A stretch of DNA of 64,000 nucleotides. Source: Opisthorchis felineus (taxonomy: Eukaryota > Platyhelminthes > Trematoda > Opisthorchiida > Opisthorchiidae). Shown here piece by piece: positions 38,059-50,345 of the stretch. The number at the start of each line of letters is the position of its first letter. Positions within the stretch are counted from its first letter, which is position 1. The notes beneath the pieces were generated by a model. The model saw nothing but the letters and a program-made list of their open reading frames with translations, was not told where the DNA came from and did not search any database. The stretch covers positions 344,485 to 408,484 of the forward strand of contig SJOL01007639.1 in assembly GCA_004794785.1 (NCBI GenBank), given 5' to 3'. Both the position numbers and the translations under genes were made by a program.

Positions 38059-38704
38059 TAAACATCCACAGTTCTTCGTCTAGAGTATGATATGATATTC
38101 TATTTATTACGAACAGATAGCAGTCACCAAGACTGTTAATCAACCACGTTTCCAAAATCTCTGTTGCTCGACATTCTTTCTACACATGATGTTTGTTAGG
38201 CCATTGCGGACGAAGTTGCCTGATAGTAACAAAATTAGCTTCATGAAAACCTTCCAGATAACAAATAGTGTCTGCTGCTGACATTTTTCTATCGGTTAGC
38301 TGTCACTGCAATTGTCATTTATTATTTCCGCTGTCTTATGTAAGCTACACCAGACGGGCATTGAAGGGACCTGCAGCGGCTGCGTCCCTAGACAGCATCT
38401 GTTGAACTTATCGAACTGTGGAAGCGAGAAGCAAGGTACAACTCACACAAGGTTTAACCTGCCACAGCTTCTGGTGATCGTGAAACATGAACTACCGGTC
38501 CAATTGAGCGGAAAGCTCAGGCAGACCTAGCTGCTGGTTTGTTCACCGAATTTGTTGAACTGAAAACTGTTCGTCACCAGTCGAGGAGGCATCGTCGGTG
38601 AGTGGTTAAACAGAGACCACTCAAATACACAAGTGGTCGAAATTGTGAGCAAACAAGTTTTACTGGATACAATTGTGTTTCCAGTGAACAAGAGACATAC
38701 TCTC

Positions 38705-38878
38705 TGTAACACCCTTCCGGTGCATTGCTGCTATGCCACCCGAAGGAAGCATTAGGGCTGAGATACAGCTAGGTTACCCAAGCCTAGACAGGAGCAGTTG
38801 AGATGCGAAGGTTGGCATCGAACTACGGAGCTTTCGGTCAGTAAGTTTGCGCCTTAACCACCGAACTATCCTGAGCTC
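38705..38878 (-). mobile_element. tRNA-derived SINE, type A
   Basis: Read on the minus strand it starts GAGCTCAGGATAGTTCGGTG with an A-box-like GTTAAGGCGC, followed by a B-box-like TAGTTCGATGCCAACC. It ends in the body ACCGGAAGGGTGTTACAG. The length and block order equal the plus-strand copy at 3422-3593. This copy has the better-preserved Pol III boxes. Confidence 0.65.
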
Positions 38879-40089
38879 ATATGGCTAAATGTGAACAACG
38901 AAAATAACGTATTAGGCTGGACGCTTTAAATATGAAGGTGGATAAATGAAGGCGACGGCTTTGGAATCAACAAAAAATACAACTAAAAAGTGAAGTCTTT
39001 GCGTTTGTTACAGTGGAACCTGGAGCAGTGAAAATTACATGGAACGATCGGTCAACTGAAAGTCGACCAAAATAGAAATTGCTATGTACACGTAGTTTAT
39101 TTCAGCGGAAAAGCTGGCCGTCACCAGAGGTTGGGAACCGCTGGGCTAGAGTAACACTGCTATCACGGATCTGAGTTTAGTTTGGACTGGAATAAGGGTG
39201 TTTACACGTCTTCCACAGATTTCGAGGCCATACAATTGGGAAATATCAGCTCAAACTAGATAGTGTTGACGAGAATTTCCACATACGGATATAGTTGTTA
39301 GCACTCTTTGAAGACCCCAAGGCGTCACTGAGTTAGCTAGGTCAGCAATGGAGTGTTTGGTAAAAACGCTTGATTTACGGCAGCTGGTAAACAGCAAAGC
39401 GAAATTCTGCAAAGTGCTGTTCTGCAGGCGCCGACGGAAACACACTGAAGACTACACACCACCATCACACTTATGGAAGATGCATAGTCGTGACGTGTGT
39501 CGGGGCTACGAGATACGTCTCTATCTGTTTGGTTTTCAGCGGCGTCATGTTTATTGGACTTGTTCTGGTTTGCAATCATTCCGAGGGCTACTTAATGAGC
39601 AGAGACTAGAATGGGTAACACCATGAAAACTATTAAAAAACCAATCGCGTCATAATCATCGCATTAAAATATGGCTACATGTCATAGTAGAAACTTTTCA
39701 TAGTTCAGACATCAAGTGTTATGCAAAATCCGATTCAGCAAGTCAAGTTCCCTACACCTGCTTAAAAAACGTGAAAATAGTTGGCAACATCTTAAAAAAG
39801 CAAAGCATTAATAAATACTGTGTAGAATTTTCTGCATTTCTTACGATAAATCAAGGGTAACCTTTGCATTTTCGTCACAAGGCAAATCTGAGGCGGTTCA
39901 TTCAGTGGAGCGAGCTAAGAGGTACCAGCGAATGTCAAGAAACGTACTGCGGGTTACCCAACTCAACCAACTTGCACAGTTGTTCCGCTAACTTTAACGG
40001 ATCACCCGTGGACATTGTATGAATTCGCAATAATCTGCGGTGAACTACGCCAAACATAGTATAGACGTAATACACTATTTATCAGGTTG

Positions 40090-40310
40090 CTGAAAATTCT
40101 TCGACAGCCCACGAACGGTTTCGTCCTTCTTGGGGCATATCAGATAGGCACAGTCGCCGACTCTCCGTCAATCCTATGTTCCACTTGAAAGCAAATTACA
40201 CGAGACTCGACTAGCACACCCGCGATCACAAATGAGAGGTTCAGCTGTGCTCCACATAGGTCTCCCATGAAAACCAAATTGGTATGCAGATGAGTGCGTT
40301 ACGCCAAACA
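40090..40310 (-). repeat. R1 dispersed repeat, copy c
   Basis: Inverted R1 core (TTCTTCGACAGCCCACGAACG, CTTCTTGGGGCATATCAGAT, TCCGTCAATCCTATGTTC). It is followed by a flanking block with ACCAAATTGGTATGCAGATG as in the other copies. Confidence 0.6.
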
Positions 40311-41538
40311 TAATTTATACAAAGAGGATAATGTTGGCAATTCATTACCCGTACCTAGTATATGAGCTTGGGCGAATACGATCCACAAAACGAGCGCACA
40401 TGATGTGCAAACCTAGTGGTAGTCCTGTGGTGATGGCCACTGGGTCTGCAAAAGAGCCATTTATCCTAACACAGGAATTCTCAAAATCGCTTTACAACCT
40501 ATTCAGACGTATGGAGGAGAACCTTGACAGTTCATGTGGTTAAGTCGATAGTTGTACGATTCGCTGAGTTTGACAGTTTTGCTGCAAACATCTCATCACT
40601 AATCGATGTGGAATCAGTGCGCAGTGGCGTGGCGGTACTTCGTGGATCAGTGCTGTAATAGTTTGCAGGCCTACAAACTGACGCACCGCTACACCACTAC
40701 GCACAAATATCAGCCGACCGATTTGTGCTATATGCACCCGATTAGTTCTGGACAGGATGTAACGCATGATGGATTGCTTTTCTAAGACAGACCATCCCTG
40801 CTATAGACTTAATGATATCAAAGGCTTAAAGTCCGTGGTCTGATAGTTAAGGGGTCACCCTTGGGGCAGTGATAGACATGGGGGATAGACCTGGCTACTC
40901 AGCAGCGGAAAGATTCGTAATTAAAATCGATGCATTCATTAGACCGAGCAAATAAAATTTAACCTGACTTGAAGTAGTTACCTTTGGGGGGCGTCTCTTT
41001 AAAATGGGATAACTGAATCTAGGAACGCACTGGACGCACGCGCTGGACTTGATGTGTACAGAGTGCACCAGAGAAATATGCCGTTACTTAGACGACACGG
41101 GAATACTGCAAAACCCCAAGTTTTCTTCGAGATTTTTTGGCATCATTTCACAGTGCCCTCTTAGAGAGGCTATTCAAAGAAGACACCAGTCTTCAGATAA
41201 TACCGCCATTAGATGAATTTTGAGCATTTATTTTTCCCTCTGAATGACCACTACGGAGGACATACCAGAATTCGTTTTCTCCTGAGAGTGGTTCACTACA
41301 GTTGCTCTCTTCGCAAAGACCAGCCTTAAAAAGGAACAACTATTTACTTGTCCCCCAAGGTGTTTTCTCCAGAGGAAAACAGCGGAAATCCAAAGAACTA
41401 TCTCGCGGTTGATCCTCCTGGATCTATCCACAGAGTAACAATTGTATTATATGGAAAGTTTAAAGTGAAAACACAGGCTAGTGGAATAGGATGCTTTAAT
41501 TCGAAGTTTCGGTTGCCGTGGTCAAAATTTTTCAAGAA
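40311..41538. other. No gene recognised (intronic)
   Basis: Intron sequence of the transporter gene with no recognisable element. Confidence 0.5.
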
Positions 41539-42997
41539 TTTCTACAATCAATTGAATACGAGTCAAGTACAGCGCAATTTGGGTCCACTATCCTGTCTTC
41601 TGATTGGTGCATTCCTGAAATTAGTCAGATGTGACCAGCATCTGTGAGAGTGTCTTAGCTCTCTCTGTGTGTACGTGTGATTTTGTGTGTACTTTGGTTG
41701 AGATGTGCCTCCGTTTGTTGTTGTGCTGGCTGTGATGTGTCGTTGTTGAGATTCCCGCTTGGCCTCTAGCCACTATGCCTACTGAGGTGTGCAGCAAGTC
41801 CAAGCTAAATAGACGGGTTGCTGGCTCCTTCACTACGGTTGTGTTGATCTCTCGTGCTTCAGCGCACGTCTATTCCACGTGTGACTTGAATTCTGCGTGG
41901 AGTCCACTATGTCATCGAAGTTGATTTGATGGCTTAACTCAAGTGTGTTAAGTGCAATGGATGAGTCGTGTTCAAGTTTTTTTAAAAACTTTATTGGATT
42001 TTGTGGAAGAAAATACTCATTCGTGGAGGAAAACGTGCATTTTGTTTGTGTTCCGTGATTCACACGGGGAGTTGCCGTGCTGTCGGCACAGGGAATTCGG
42101 TAGACGCAATTGGTGCGGTATTTCAAAGTATCTATTCGGAAGAATGTTTTAATATCATAATACCGAAATTTCTTTCGAATGGCGCCTGGAGTGCCGTTTC
42201 TAGAGTATTACCAAGGTGACCACCGGATTTTTGTCTCGCTGTCTCACCGCTCCGGGTAGCGTTCTCCCTAGTTGTTGAGTAATGAGTCCTGTGGGGAAAT
42301 TATTTTGTTGTAATACTCTACTGAGTTGTTTCAGTTGACCATCTCGTATGGACTCATCCGACTATAGCTTCTAGACACGAGTCACCAACGATCCGACAAC
42401 TGTGAGTTTGAAGTAATGTGGATGCGAAGACTCACAGCGGCAGTACCTGTCAGAATGTGTGGGTTGTTTCAGTGAATTCCCACTGAGAATCGATAGCTGG
42501 TGTCAACAGACAGTTTGAGGTCCAGTTGCCACCGTGAATTTTGTACCGTTGCATTGTTCGTTCAAGCAGTTTAAGGGGGCTTGTCATTGTGTGGCTGATA
42601 TGACGGCACATGCGTTGTCAACGTATCTCAGCCAGGTGCGTGGTGGATAGGTGAAGTCATGTTAGGCCTTAGTTTCCACATGGTGCAAGAAACGATTTGC
42701 CATTCTGGATGATACTGGACACTACCAGTCTGTCGTACTTTCTACGCACCTCAGTGGGCATGGTGGCCAGAGCTCAAGCGGGAATCTCAACAACGACACA
42801 TCACAGCCAGCACAACAACAGACGGAGGCACATCTCAGCCAAAGTACACACAAAATCACACGTACACACAGAGAGATCTAAGACACTCTCACAGATGCTG
42901 GTCACATCTGACTAATCTCAGGACTGCACCAATCAGAAGACATGATAGTGGACCCAAATTACGCTGTACTTGACTCGTATTCAATTGATTGTGGAAA
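41539..42997 (-). mobile_element. Penelope-like element with inverted terminal copy
   Basis: The minus-strand body (about 42690 down to 41640) encodes reverse transcriptase and GIY-YIG-type endonuclease remnants typical of Penelope-like elements. Its last 250 bp or so (41539-41800) recur inverted at 42730-42997 with roughly nine of ten bases identical; paired positions near the outer ends add to 84536. The second fragment is therefore the 3' end of another copy, joined head-to-head to the truncated 5' side of the first. Partial copies attached in direct or inverted orientation are a known hallmark of Penelope elements. Frames are broken by stops, so the element is inactive. Confidence 0.85.
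41640..42690 (-). pseudogene. Penelope-like RT/endonuclease pseudogene
   Basis: On the minus strand: YPPRTWLRYVDN (RT motif C; family YVDD, here YVDN at 42614-42625), then a THSDRY..ESSHPHYFK segment and LKQLSRVLQQNNFP, both of which follow the RT core in these elements. Next come YDIKTFFR and the linker TNCVYRIPCADS, which begins the GIY-YIG endonuclease region, then LELSHQINFDDIVDSTQNS and HTWNRRALK. The final part, shared with the inverted arm, reads ISTTTHHSQHNN and ends KTLSQMLVTSD. Several stops and a shortened segment after CADS, where the catalytic GIY-YIG Arg would be expected, mark it as dead. Confidence 0.82.
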
Positions 42998-44352
42998 GCC
43001 TCTTATTCATGAATCTTCAGGGATGGCCAAATTTGCTTGTGCATGGCTGCCCATGGTGGGGTTACGAAACTAGTGGTGTGTTTCGCCACCAGCGTGTGTT
43101 CTTGTTTACTTCAAGCGAAACACATGCATGGCCTTTTTATGGAGACATGGCTTGTGCTCCACACATTCCAAAATATTTGGATTAAGAACAGCTAAGTGTG
43201 TCTGGATTGCGGGTCACCGTGCTGCTTGTGAATTGGGTGGTCCAGAGTGGACTGGCTAAGAATGCCGGTGTTATTGGTACTACCCGATTTACGTGACGCT
43301 CATCCGGTAAATCCAGATAGAAGGATAGTGATATTCGGCTGTTTTCGGATGTGAATGCTTTTGCCATCTAGGGAATCGTAGAGGTTCACCTTCACGGCTC
43401 CGTAACGTTTTCTGCATGCAGCAAACTGCAATGGAAGGAATTTTGTGTCACCTAAGTTGTCTTCACGAAGAAGTGTCCCTCACGTTAAGGGATACCGTAC
43501 CTGCATTTCTTTCGTCTGCATTACCAAAATCGCTAGGATGTTTTTTTTGTCTGAAACATATGCATTTGATACGTTGAGAATCGACCTCATACACTGCACC
43601 ATTAGCTAAGACTTACCCAAAAAGTCAAGGAATGCCAAGGCCACTAAAAAAAGTGGTATGTTTACACGCAGTCTGGAAATAAGAAAACATCAAACCAAAG
43701 ACTGCTTGGGAGCTCTAATGGTGAAGTTGTTGCGGCAAACGGTACATTTGCTGTCAACAGCTCACGGGTCCCTCAACTGCGTCGCTATCAACTATAAACC
43801 ATACACGAGCAGTACAGTGATCCCAATGTCATGATATTTTAGAGGTGCTTCAGGTGACAAAACCACAGAGCTCAGCACTTGACCTGTAGCCTTCATCTTA
43901 CGTTAGGAGAGACCAGCATGTACGAAATAATTTCACTTGTGTTGACGTACCTTTGGCAGCCCAGTTGTTCACGTCTGTCACAAATTAGGGAGTAGGAACG
44001 AGTGAATAAGAGCAACCAATGTTAATCCAATTTACTGCTTGCGAGGTTTGTTTTCATTCAGAATATTTCGTTTCGGACATTGGAGAAATGATGGCACTTC
44101 CCGACATACTGAAGAGACTGCACATTACGAAACAGGTTGAAAACTATTGTTATGGTTAGTTCCATACCTTCCATACACGAAGATAGATAAATATATCGAA
44201 AGATCGTCAAATTGCTACTGCTCAGTGATAGCGGCAAATGGTGGCTAACCTCTTGTTGATTCTCCGTTTTTAGTAGTAGCTGACTTCAATCGGTAAAAAA
44301 AAAACAGTGCTTTGACGAGAAAAATTGTGCGGTGATTTTGGAAGGCACTTAC
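42998..44352. other. No gene recognised (intronic)
   Basis: Intron sequence between the Penelope-like element and the exon at 44353-44476. No recognisable element. Confidence 0.55.
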
Positions 44353-44476
44353 CACCGCGACAGCGTCAGAGTTCAGGATCTCATAAGGTGACAAGACCGC
44401 CAGATACGCAACGTTTGCCAAGATGTAGATCACTGTTACGAGGCTCATTGACAACGCAATTACAATTGGAAGGTTC
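44353..44476 (-). CDS. Amino-acid transporter light chain, exon for TM7
   Basis: A 124-nt exon with acceptor CTTACGTTTTAG and donor GTG|GTAAGT. After one base completing a codon (probably Arg) it encodes [20 protein letters not shown], then [20 protein letters not shown] and a final Val. The pattern Y.NLP.AI..S...VT..Y.L.N.AY...LS..E.L.S.AVAV is the conserved TM7 segment of SLC7 light chains. It ends in phase 0. The incoming phase means the missing upstream coding part must be 1 modulo 3 in length after the first two exons. Confidence 0.93.
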
Positions 44477-46459
44477 CTAAAACGTAAGGATGACTAAATC
44501 AGGGCGAAATATGCAGTTGAATTGTTAACAATGACAGAGGATATTCTTCGACATTTTGCCGTGTTTATATAGCGTAGGTACATGGCTAGTAAGGTTCACG
44601 ATGTATGCAGACTGTGGAAAGGTTCTAAATAAAACAAAGAATTATGGTCCAACTGAAAGTACAATCCCAGTTCTTGGTAGTACTGACTGATCCTCCCCCG
44701 CTGCAGAAAATACGGTTATCTTGCAGCGAATTACACAATAAACCACTGGAAAACGGACGAAAGGTTGACAACTACGAGCTGGGGTATTTACGATAGAGTG
44801 ACACTGCACATTCAACGATGACCTTGGTAGGTGAATTCATCTGTGAAAACAAACGATGGGTGACCCACTTCAACAGTCTACGACGGCTTGTTTGTGGAGA
44901 CAGAAGTAGAATATGATGAACCGACGTAAAGCTTTAAAACAGCTGTCACCAATGTCGTACCAGCTGCAGTCACAGACTCTCGTTGGGTTGGATTCAGTAT
45001 TTCAAAAGTACGTACGTGCAGTGCGCAGGCATGTGACACGTATTTTCAGCTGTCACATGGCCGTTCGAAAGAGAAGCATACTTTATGGTAGTCAACGTTT
45101 ACAGATACACCTGAGTGACGATCCTGCATAAACTTTCAGCTCAACTCCTTGTAGTACGGAAGCCACACATGTTGTTTACAGTCTTGGCACATGAACTATT
45201 TACACCACAGTAATGATGACAGCTATAGTAGAAAGTTTCAGTTGAGAAAGGTTGGTAGCTCACACCGGATCAAAACCGAGAACAAATATATGCTGAATAT
45301 ATAGACAAATCCAATTTTCTTGGGGTCCACTAAGCCGTTGACCGAGGGCAATGCATTAGCAGAACCTAGGAAGAGGAAGGTCTATCCAACATACCGAAAG
45401 CTAAGGTTGCGGGGTGATTCAACGGGAGCTTATATTTCCCCATCTAATCGGAACATTGTGTTTAGCAAAATGAGATCCGATCAAAGAAAAGAAGATAAGT
45501 GACCACCTAAACGGTTTCGTACCCCTCCTCTGCTGTGACGTTGTTCTGTGCTGCACGTTTAATGGTCTAACCACTCTGCCTGTCGTACGACCAATCACGT
45601 GTTACCAAGCTGCAGTGCGTAAAAGATCAAGTGACACTTATCCCGTTACGTGTAACAGGTTCTTGCCTTCTGATTTCCTTATTTTACAACAAACGCGAAA
45701 TACTTCTTTAACGTGAAAAAACGGAGATAACTGCCTCAGAAATGCCTTTCCGTATCGGCCTGAGTATGTCAACATATGTACACCAGGGCTTGTACCTTTG
45801 TCAATACAGTCCAACTTTCTAACAATCACTATTCTATCTTCAGCATTTGTAGTACAGTTTGATAGACAGTGGCAAGTTGGCGCATTCAATCTCTAGTGAT
45901 TTTATAAAGTTCACTGTGATTTTGATTTCAAGAAAATAAAGAGGTCATCACAAGTAAACCGGTGAGAAGTTAACCACTGTGCGGCTCTACCTAGCTATTT
46001 GTCCACAACATAGTTTTAAGCAGTGAACCCTGACATCATCATCCCGTGTGACGCACAACACCAGCAAAAGTAGCAGCATTGTTCCTACTCGACTGTACTC
46101 TGTAACGATCACTCGCTTGTTCCTTCAACCAGCTTCGCTTAAGTTGTCTGGTACATCTGCACTCACTAGATCAAGCGTCTCATTTGCTCCACAAACACCC
46201 AAATCACGTGACAAAATCCTGTCTCGCTTGCAATCTTGAGCGACAGCAACTACACTACAATTTCCCATCCATTTGGTTTATGCACCACGTGCCAGACTTA
46301 CGGCCTTCAGTCACACCAGGTCAAGCTGTTTTCAAGTTTGTGCAACTGTCGAACAAGAATAAACACTCCTCTCTTCACATTCCACACAATAAATAGGCAT
46401 GAAACTGCCCAGCATCCACATACGTGCGCTCACAGGGCAGGAAGACGACCACATTCTAC

Positions 46460-46655
46460 AAGTCCACGGACAATAACGGAACAGGTAGCAGGTATACTGC
46501 AAAGAAAACAAGTCCCGCGTCCGGACCTTCACTCAGGAACTCTTACCAGTCATGCCCAAACGATATGACTACGGCGATCAGTCCACGGACAAACCAGGAA
46601 AAACGTGTAGCAGCCGAAAACTTCAGAGAAAACAGCATATCTGCGTCCGGACAAA
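46460..46655 (+). repeat. Tandem duplication, period about 119 bp
   Basis: Two related units: AGTCCACGGACAA..GTAGCAG..GAAAACA..GCGTCCGGAC at 46460-46525 and again at 46579-46652. The flanking sequence differs, so this is a single old duplication rather than a satellite array. Confidence 0.6.
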
Positions 46656-48721
46656 ATTGAGGAATTATCATAACTTGTGTTCAAAATGAGCAATCACCTT
46701 TCTGAACCATTTCATCCTGACATTGTATTTATTTCATTAAGGTTCACCTAAATATTGTAATAATCATTCTCTAAAAGAACGAACTTTGCTCGCTCTTATC
46801 ACCTCCTGATTATTAAGTTAAACTCGTCAAAGTTAGAGCACCACCCCCGACACTAGAGTACTAACAACTCCAACGACTACCGTGCTGTTGACAGTCCACA
46901 TCGACAATGTGAACTGCAATAATGTCGCTCCTGTATTGTGAGGAAACCAGTTGTAATACCCAAACACTTCAAGACGGTCAAGGGGTTGCGTTTGTCGTAT
47001 CATATATACCTGTAGGAGCTAATTAGTGTGCAAATAACCACAATAAATCCGCAAGTTTTCAGTCACTTTCAAGGAACTCCAGACCCGAGCTTTGATCTTG
47101 GAGGATGATACAAACGGTGGTGCTCAGGTGGAAAGTTGCCCAAGGCCGAAAAATTCATACCATGTTCTCACCAGAGTAGTCTTATAAATGGATCCCAAAT
47201 ATTTTTTGGAAAAAAGGCGATAAGGCAACGAGTGTACCTGGTGTTCACATGCGATCGGATCCCAAACTCACTCACTGATAATGCCCCCCCCCTCCCCCAA
47301 GATGGCACCTTGTTTTACCAAGTTCTCAACACATAAAGAGCTGGTTTGAAAAGAAAGCGTTATTAAGACTGCCACAGAGTTCCTGAGGCAGTAGCACAAC
47401 AGCACAATTCGCTCGCTTTGTCACCGTTTTTGGAGCTATCTGCCGAAACAACCACTATCGCACTGTTTTGTGCAATGGACGAAAAAAGAAGTTCCGTGTA
47501 TTTCGCACGCCCCTGACTATGGTACCTAGGTCAAAATGAGCGACAACATCGAGTTTATGCTGAAATCCTGCCTAACCAAACACCATGACAGCAATCAGGT
47601 GCGTTTGTAGTGGATTCTTGTGGTTTTGTGTTAGTGTGCAGTTTCCGTCCTGGAGACAGACGAAAACAAGCAGTTCGAAATTTCATTCAGTGTGACTCGG
47701 TGGTACATAAGCTGCCATGCCAGGAAATCCACTTGTTCGATATAGAGGAAATCGGGAAAGCGGAGACTGGCCACAGGAGAAAAAGCTATGATCGAATAAG
47801 CCGATATCTGCCAGAGAGGTTTCAATAATGAAAGCCTAAAAGAATATGGGACCCCTATTATTGAAGCGGCTTGACAAGTACGGTTCAATTTAGACTTACC
47901 GTGCGGGATTTTTCATTTCTCCAGTGAGGAAATTCAGGTAGTTCCTAGGCGAAAGAAAAATAGATAAAACAGTTCAAACTACATCGCCGAAATGATACCC
48001 CTAAATTGGCCAGTGTGTACCTAGGAGGTATAAACAATCCATAGTGATTAAGCCCTTCCTCGCGCATCTGCAGGAGGGGCAAGTGATCGGCAAATGGAGT
48101 CCACCAGGCCCCCCCCACCACCACCAAATAATCGTGAAAGCCCACACAGTACATAAATGGAAATCAAAAGTAATGGTCAGATAAAATTAAAAACAAGGCT
48201 AATACACTGTGTTGTCTATTCACAACGATCAGTTAGACCCAGTTGCATGCATTTGACATTTTCTCAGGTTCTACAATAGAATACTGTCAAAAATACTGGG
48301 GACCGGGACGAAAAGACCAGGTTACTCGTAGCCACTCGCGCTCTACGTTTGACGCAGTGACTTTTTTGCTGCATTTATTCATTTCAGAGCTGATCAGGAA
48401 AATGGAGTGGTCAGATTGCTGTCTCTTGACTACACCAACAACTCCGAAAGTCCTGATCGAGGTTATTTACTGGAACTCTTCAGATAATGACTTCATCCAC
48501 GATACCATCAATTTTGCAAGGTCAATTTCCTGCACCGCAAGTTAAACACCAGAATTTATTACTGATGTATTGCTGTCCAAGATAATGTTGCAGAAACTTT
48601 AGGGGTTTAAATGTGCATCTGTTCCATGGAAATCTCATTAATCAAAGCCGGTTTCATGCAACCCTTTCCGTGGTCTTAATAAAACTATCTCATGAAGGAA
48701 ACTACACACAAAGATGATGAA

Positions 48722-48910
48722 AACCCTTCGATAGCCCACGACCGGTTTCCCCCTTCTTGGAGCCCATCAGGTAGGCGCAGTCCCCTAGTTTCCATCAACC
48801 TTACGTTCTAACTGAACCCAAATTGCACGAAATAAGCGAAATGCACTCACTTGTATACAAATTTGGTTTTGACGAGAGACTCGTCTGGAATCCAATTGAA
48901 TCTCTCGTTT
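48722..48910 (-). repeat. R1 dispersed repeat, copy d (left half of a palindrome)
   Basis: Inverted R1 core (TCGATAGCCCACGACCGGTT, CTTCTTGGAGCCCATCAGGT, TTTCCATCAACCTTACG), then the flanking block with AAATTTGGTTTTGACGAGAG. It is separated by only about 35 bp from copy e in the opposite orientation. Confidence 0.7.
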
Positions 48911-48944
48911 GTGATGTTTTTAAGCAATCATTTTGGGCTCAAGT

Positions 48945-49215
48945 ACAGCGCAAGGTTGACGGAGACTCGGGGACTGCGCCTATTTGATGAGCCCCAAGAA
49001 GGGCGAAACCGGTCGTGGGCTGTCGAAGAGTTTTCAGCAACCTTGTGAGTAGTTTCCTCTATTGAAAACATACTGCGATATTTCGGATGTGGTACCAACT
49101 CAAACATGAGGCAGTCTTTGTGTAGCACATTCGGTTGAAGAATATCATAAACGAGAGGTTCATTTGAGTCTCCTGGGAGAACCAAATGCATATGCAAATT
49201 AGTGTATTTGTCGAA
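48945..49215 (+). repeat. R1 dispersed repeat, copy e (right half of a palindrome)
   Basis: Forward R1 core (AAGGTTGACGGAGACTCGGG, TGATGAGCCCCAAGAAGGG, CGTGGGCTGTCGAAGAG, TTTTCAGCAACC), then the block ending GTGTATTTGTCGAAAAC. It is collinear with copy a at 4.4-4.7 kb. Confidence 0.7.
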
Positions 49216-50298
49216 AACTGTCTCATCTTATACTAAGCTGTTTGACAGGTCATTCGCAGATCTGTCACCATATAATGAACATTATCCAAATCAAATCTAA
49301 ACCGAAGTTTGTAAATTGCTCAGCTTTTCCGACTTTTGATTCACATTACCTGTAGTTTAGCGTAACCCAACAACAGGAGGACAAGCTTTTTTCTCGTATG
49401 CGTATGTGCTGAGGGAATTTTTAAAAAACTTCACGACCGGGGCAAATTGTTATCTTTGGTCCCCATATTAGTATATCAGGTACCTACCGGTGCCACCGTC
49501 CTTAGTTAGTTGCACCTGTGTTGATGATATTGTCATCGGTTGACCACGCCTTCGTTCGCAATCCATTTAGATGCTTCTCCAAACCCCCTTTGCGTTTCTC
49601 GCTAGCAGTCTACTCACAATGATGTTCAGGGCCTTACTGCCGACCAACAAGTGATTCCTAAATTTTGTCGCCTTAAACAACCAAAAGTAATTTTACTCCA
49701 TAACTATTCCTGGACTAAGCAAGCCGAATCGATTTTCAGTAGTTAGACAGGCGTTTTCCATTCACTGCTGTGGAAGTATCTGTCTGCTTCGCGTCATATC
49801 ATCCGTGAGTTTGCGCCCGCAAGCTATTTTTAACGTTACCTTTATAACCCTCAAGTTTTCCGCAGTCTCGAAGAAAAGGCCATGTCAAACATATGATTCC
49901 TAAAATTATTATTTCAAAATGTAGCGGCCTGCCCAGCTCCGTTTTTGTGCAACTTGCTTGCGGGCATTCTGTGGCCTGTACCAATTTCCATCAGGTTTTA
50001 AAAGATGATGCTCGCTTCTCCATACTGAACTAACAGTATATTTCAGTATTTAACGGGAGGCGTCCGGCCACTTTCCAAGCTCGCATTTCACACGCCAAAT
50101 TTGGCGGCCTCCTTGAATCCAACTGCGATGAAAAATTGATGGATTTTCACGTCATACAAGAGAGTTTTTGCGACAAAACCAAAGTGCATTTGGAATCGGT
50201 AGCGTTTTTACAACTTCATATAAAGGTTTTCCAAAAACTTTCTGCAGCGGTTGTCATTATCTGTTGTATCTTCAAAAATATTCATAATAGTCGTTCAA

Positions 50299-50345
50299 CT
50301 GTAACACCCTTTCGGTGCCTAGTTGCCATGCCAAGGAAACGTGAG
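50299..50345 (-). mobile_element. SINE type A fragment (3' end)
   Basis: TGTAACACCCTTTCGGTGCC..GTTGCCATGCCA..GAAACGTGAGG matches the 3' terminus of the copy at 38705. Confidence 0.5.

Larger units (their letters stand above)
33427..44352 (-). other. Intron interval of transporter gene, expected exon not found
   Basis: Between the exons at 44353 and 33426 the family needs about 35 more residues (an FGN...MAWIMP...FGGVNG...TSAR-like segment, TM8). I searched the minus strand for its codons and found no convincing match. The interval holds a LINE (34190-36930), a Penelope-like element (41539-42997), a type A SINE and two R1 copies. Confidence 0.6.

Noticed and set aside
45510..45590. Further tRNA-derived SINE on the minus strand
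   Set aside because: It has A-box-like GGCAGAGTGGTTAGACC and a weak B box, but no second copy or shared body was found.
47945..48154. Minus-strand frame with VVVGGAWW as the Gly-Gly-Trp motif of the transporter
   Set aside because: The flanking residues do not fit TM6; the polar sequence after it is unlike the family.
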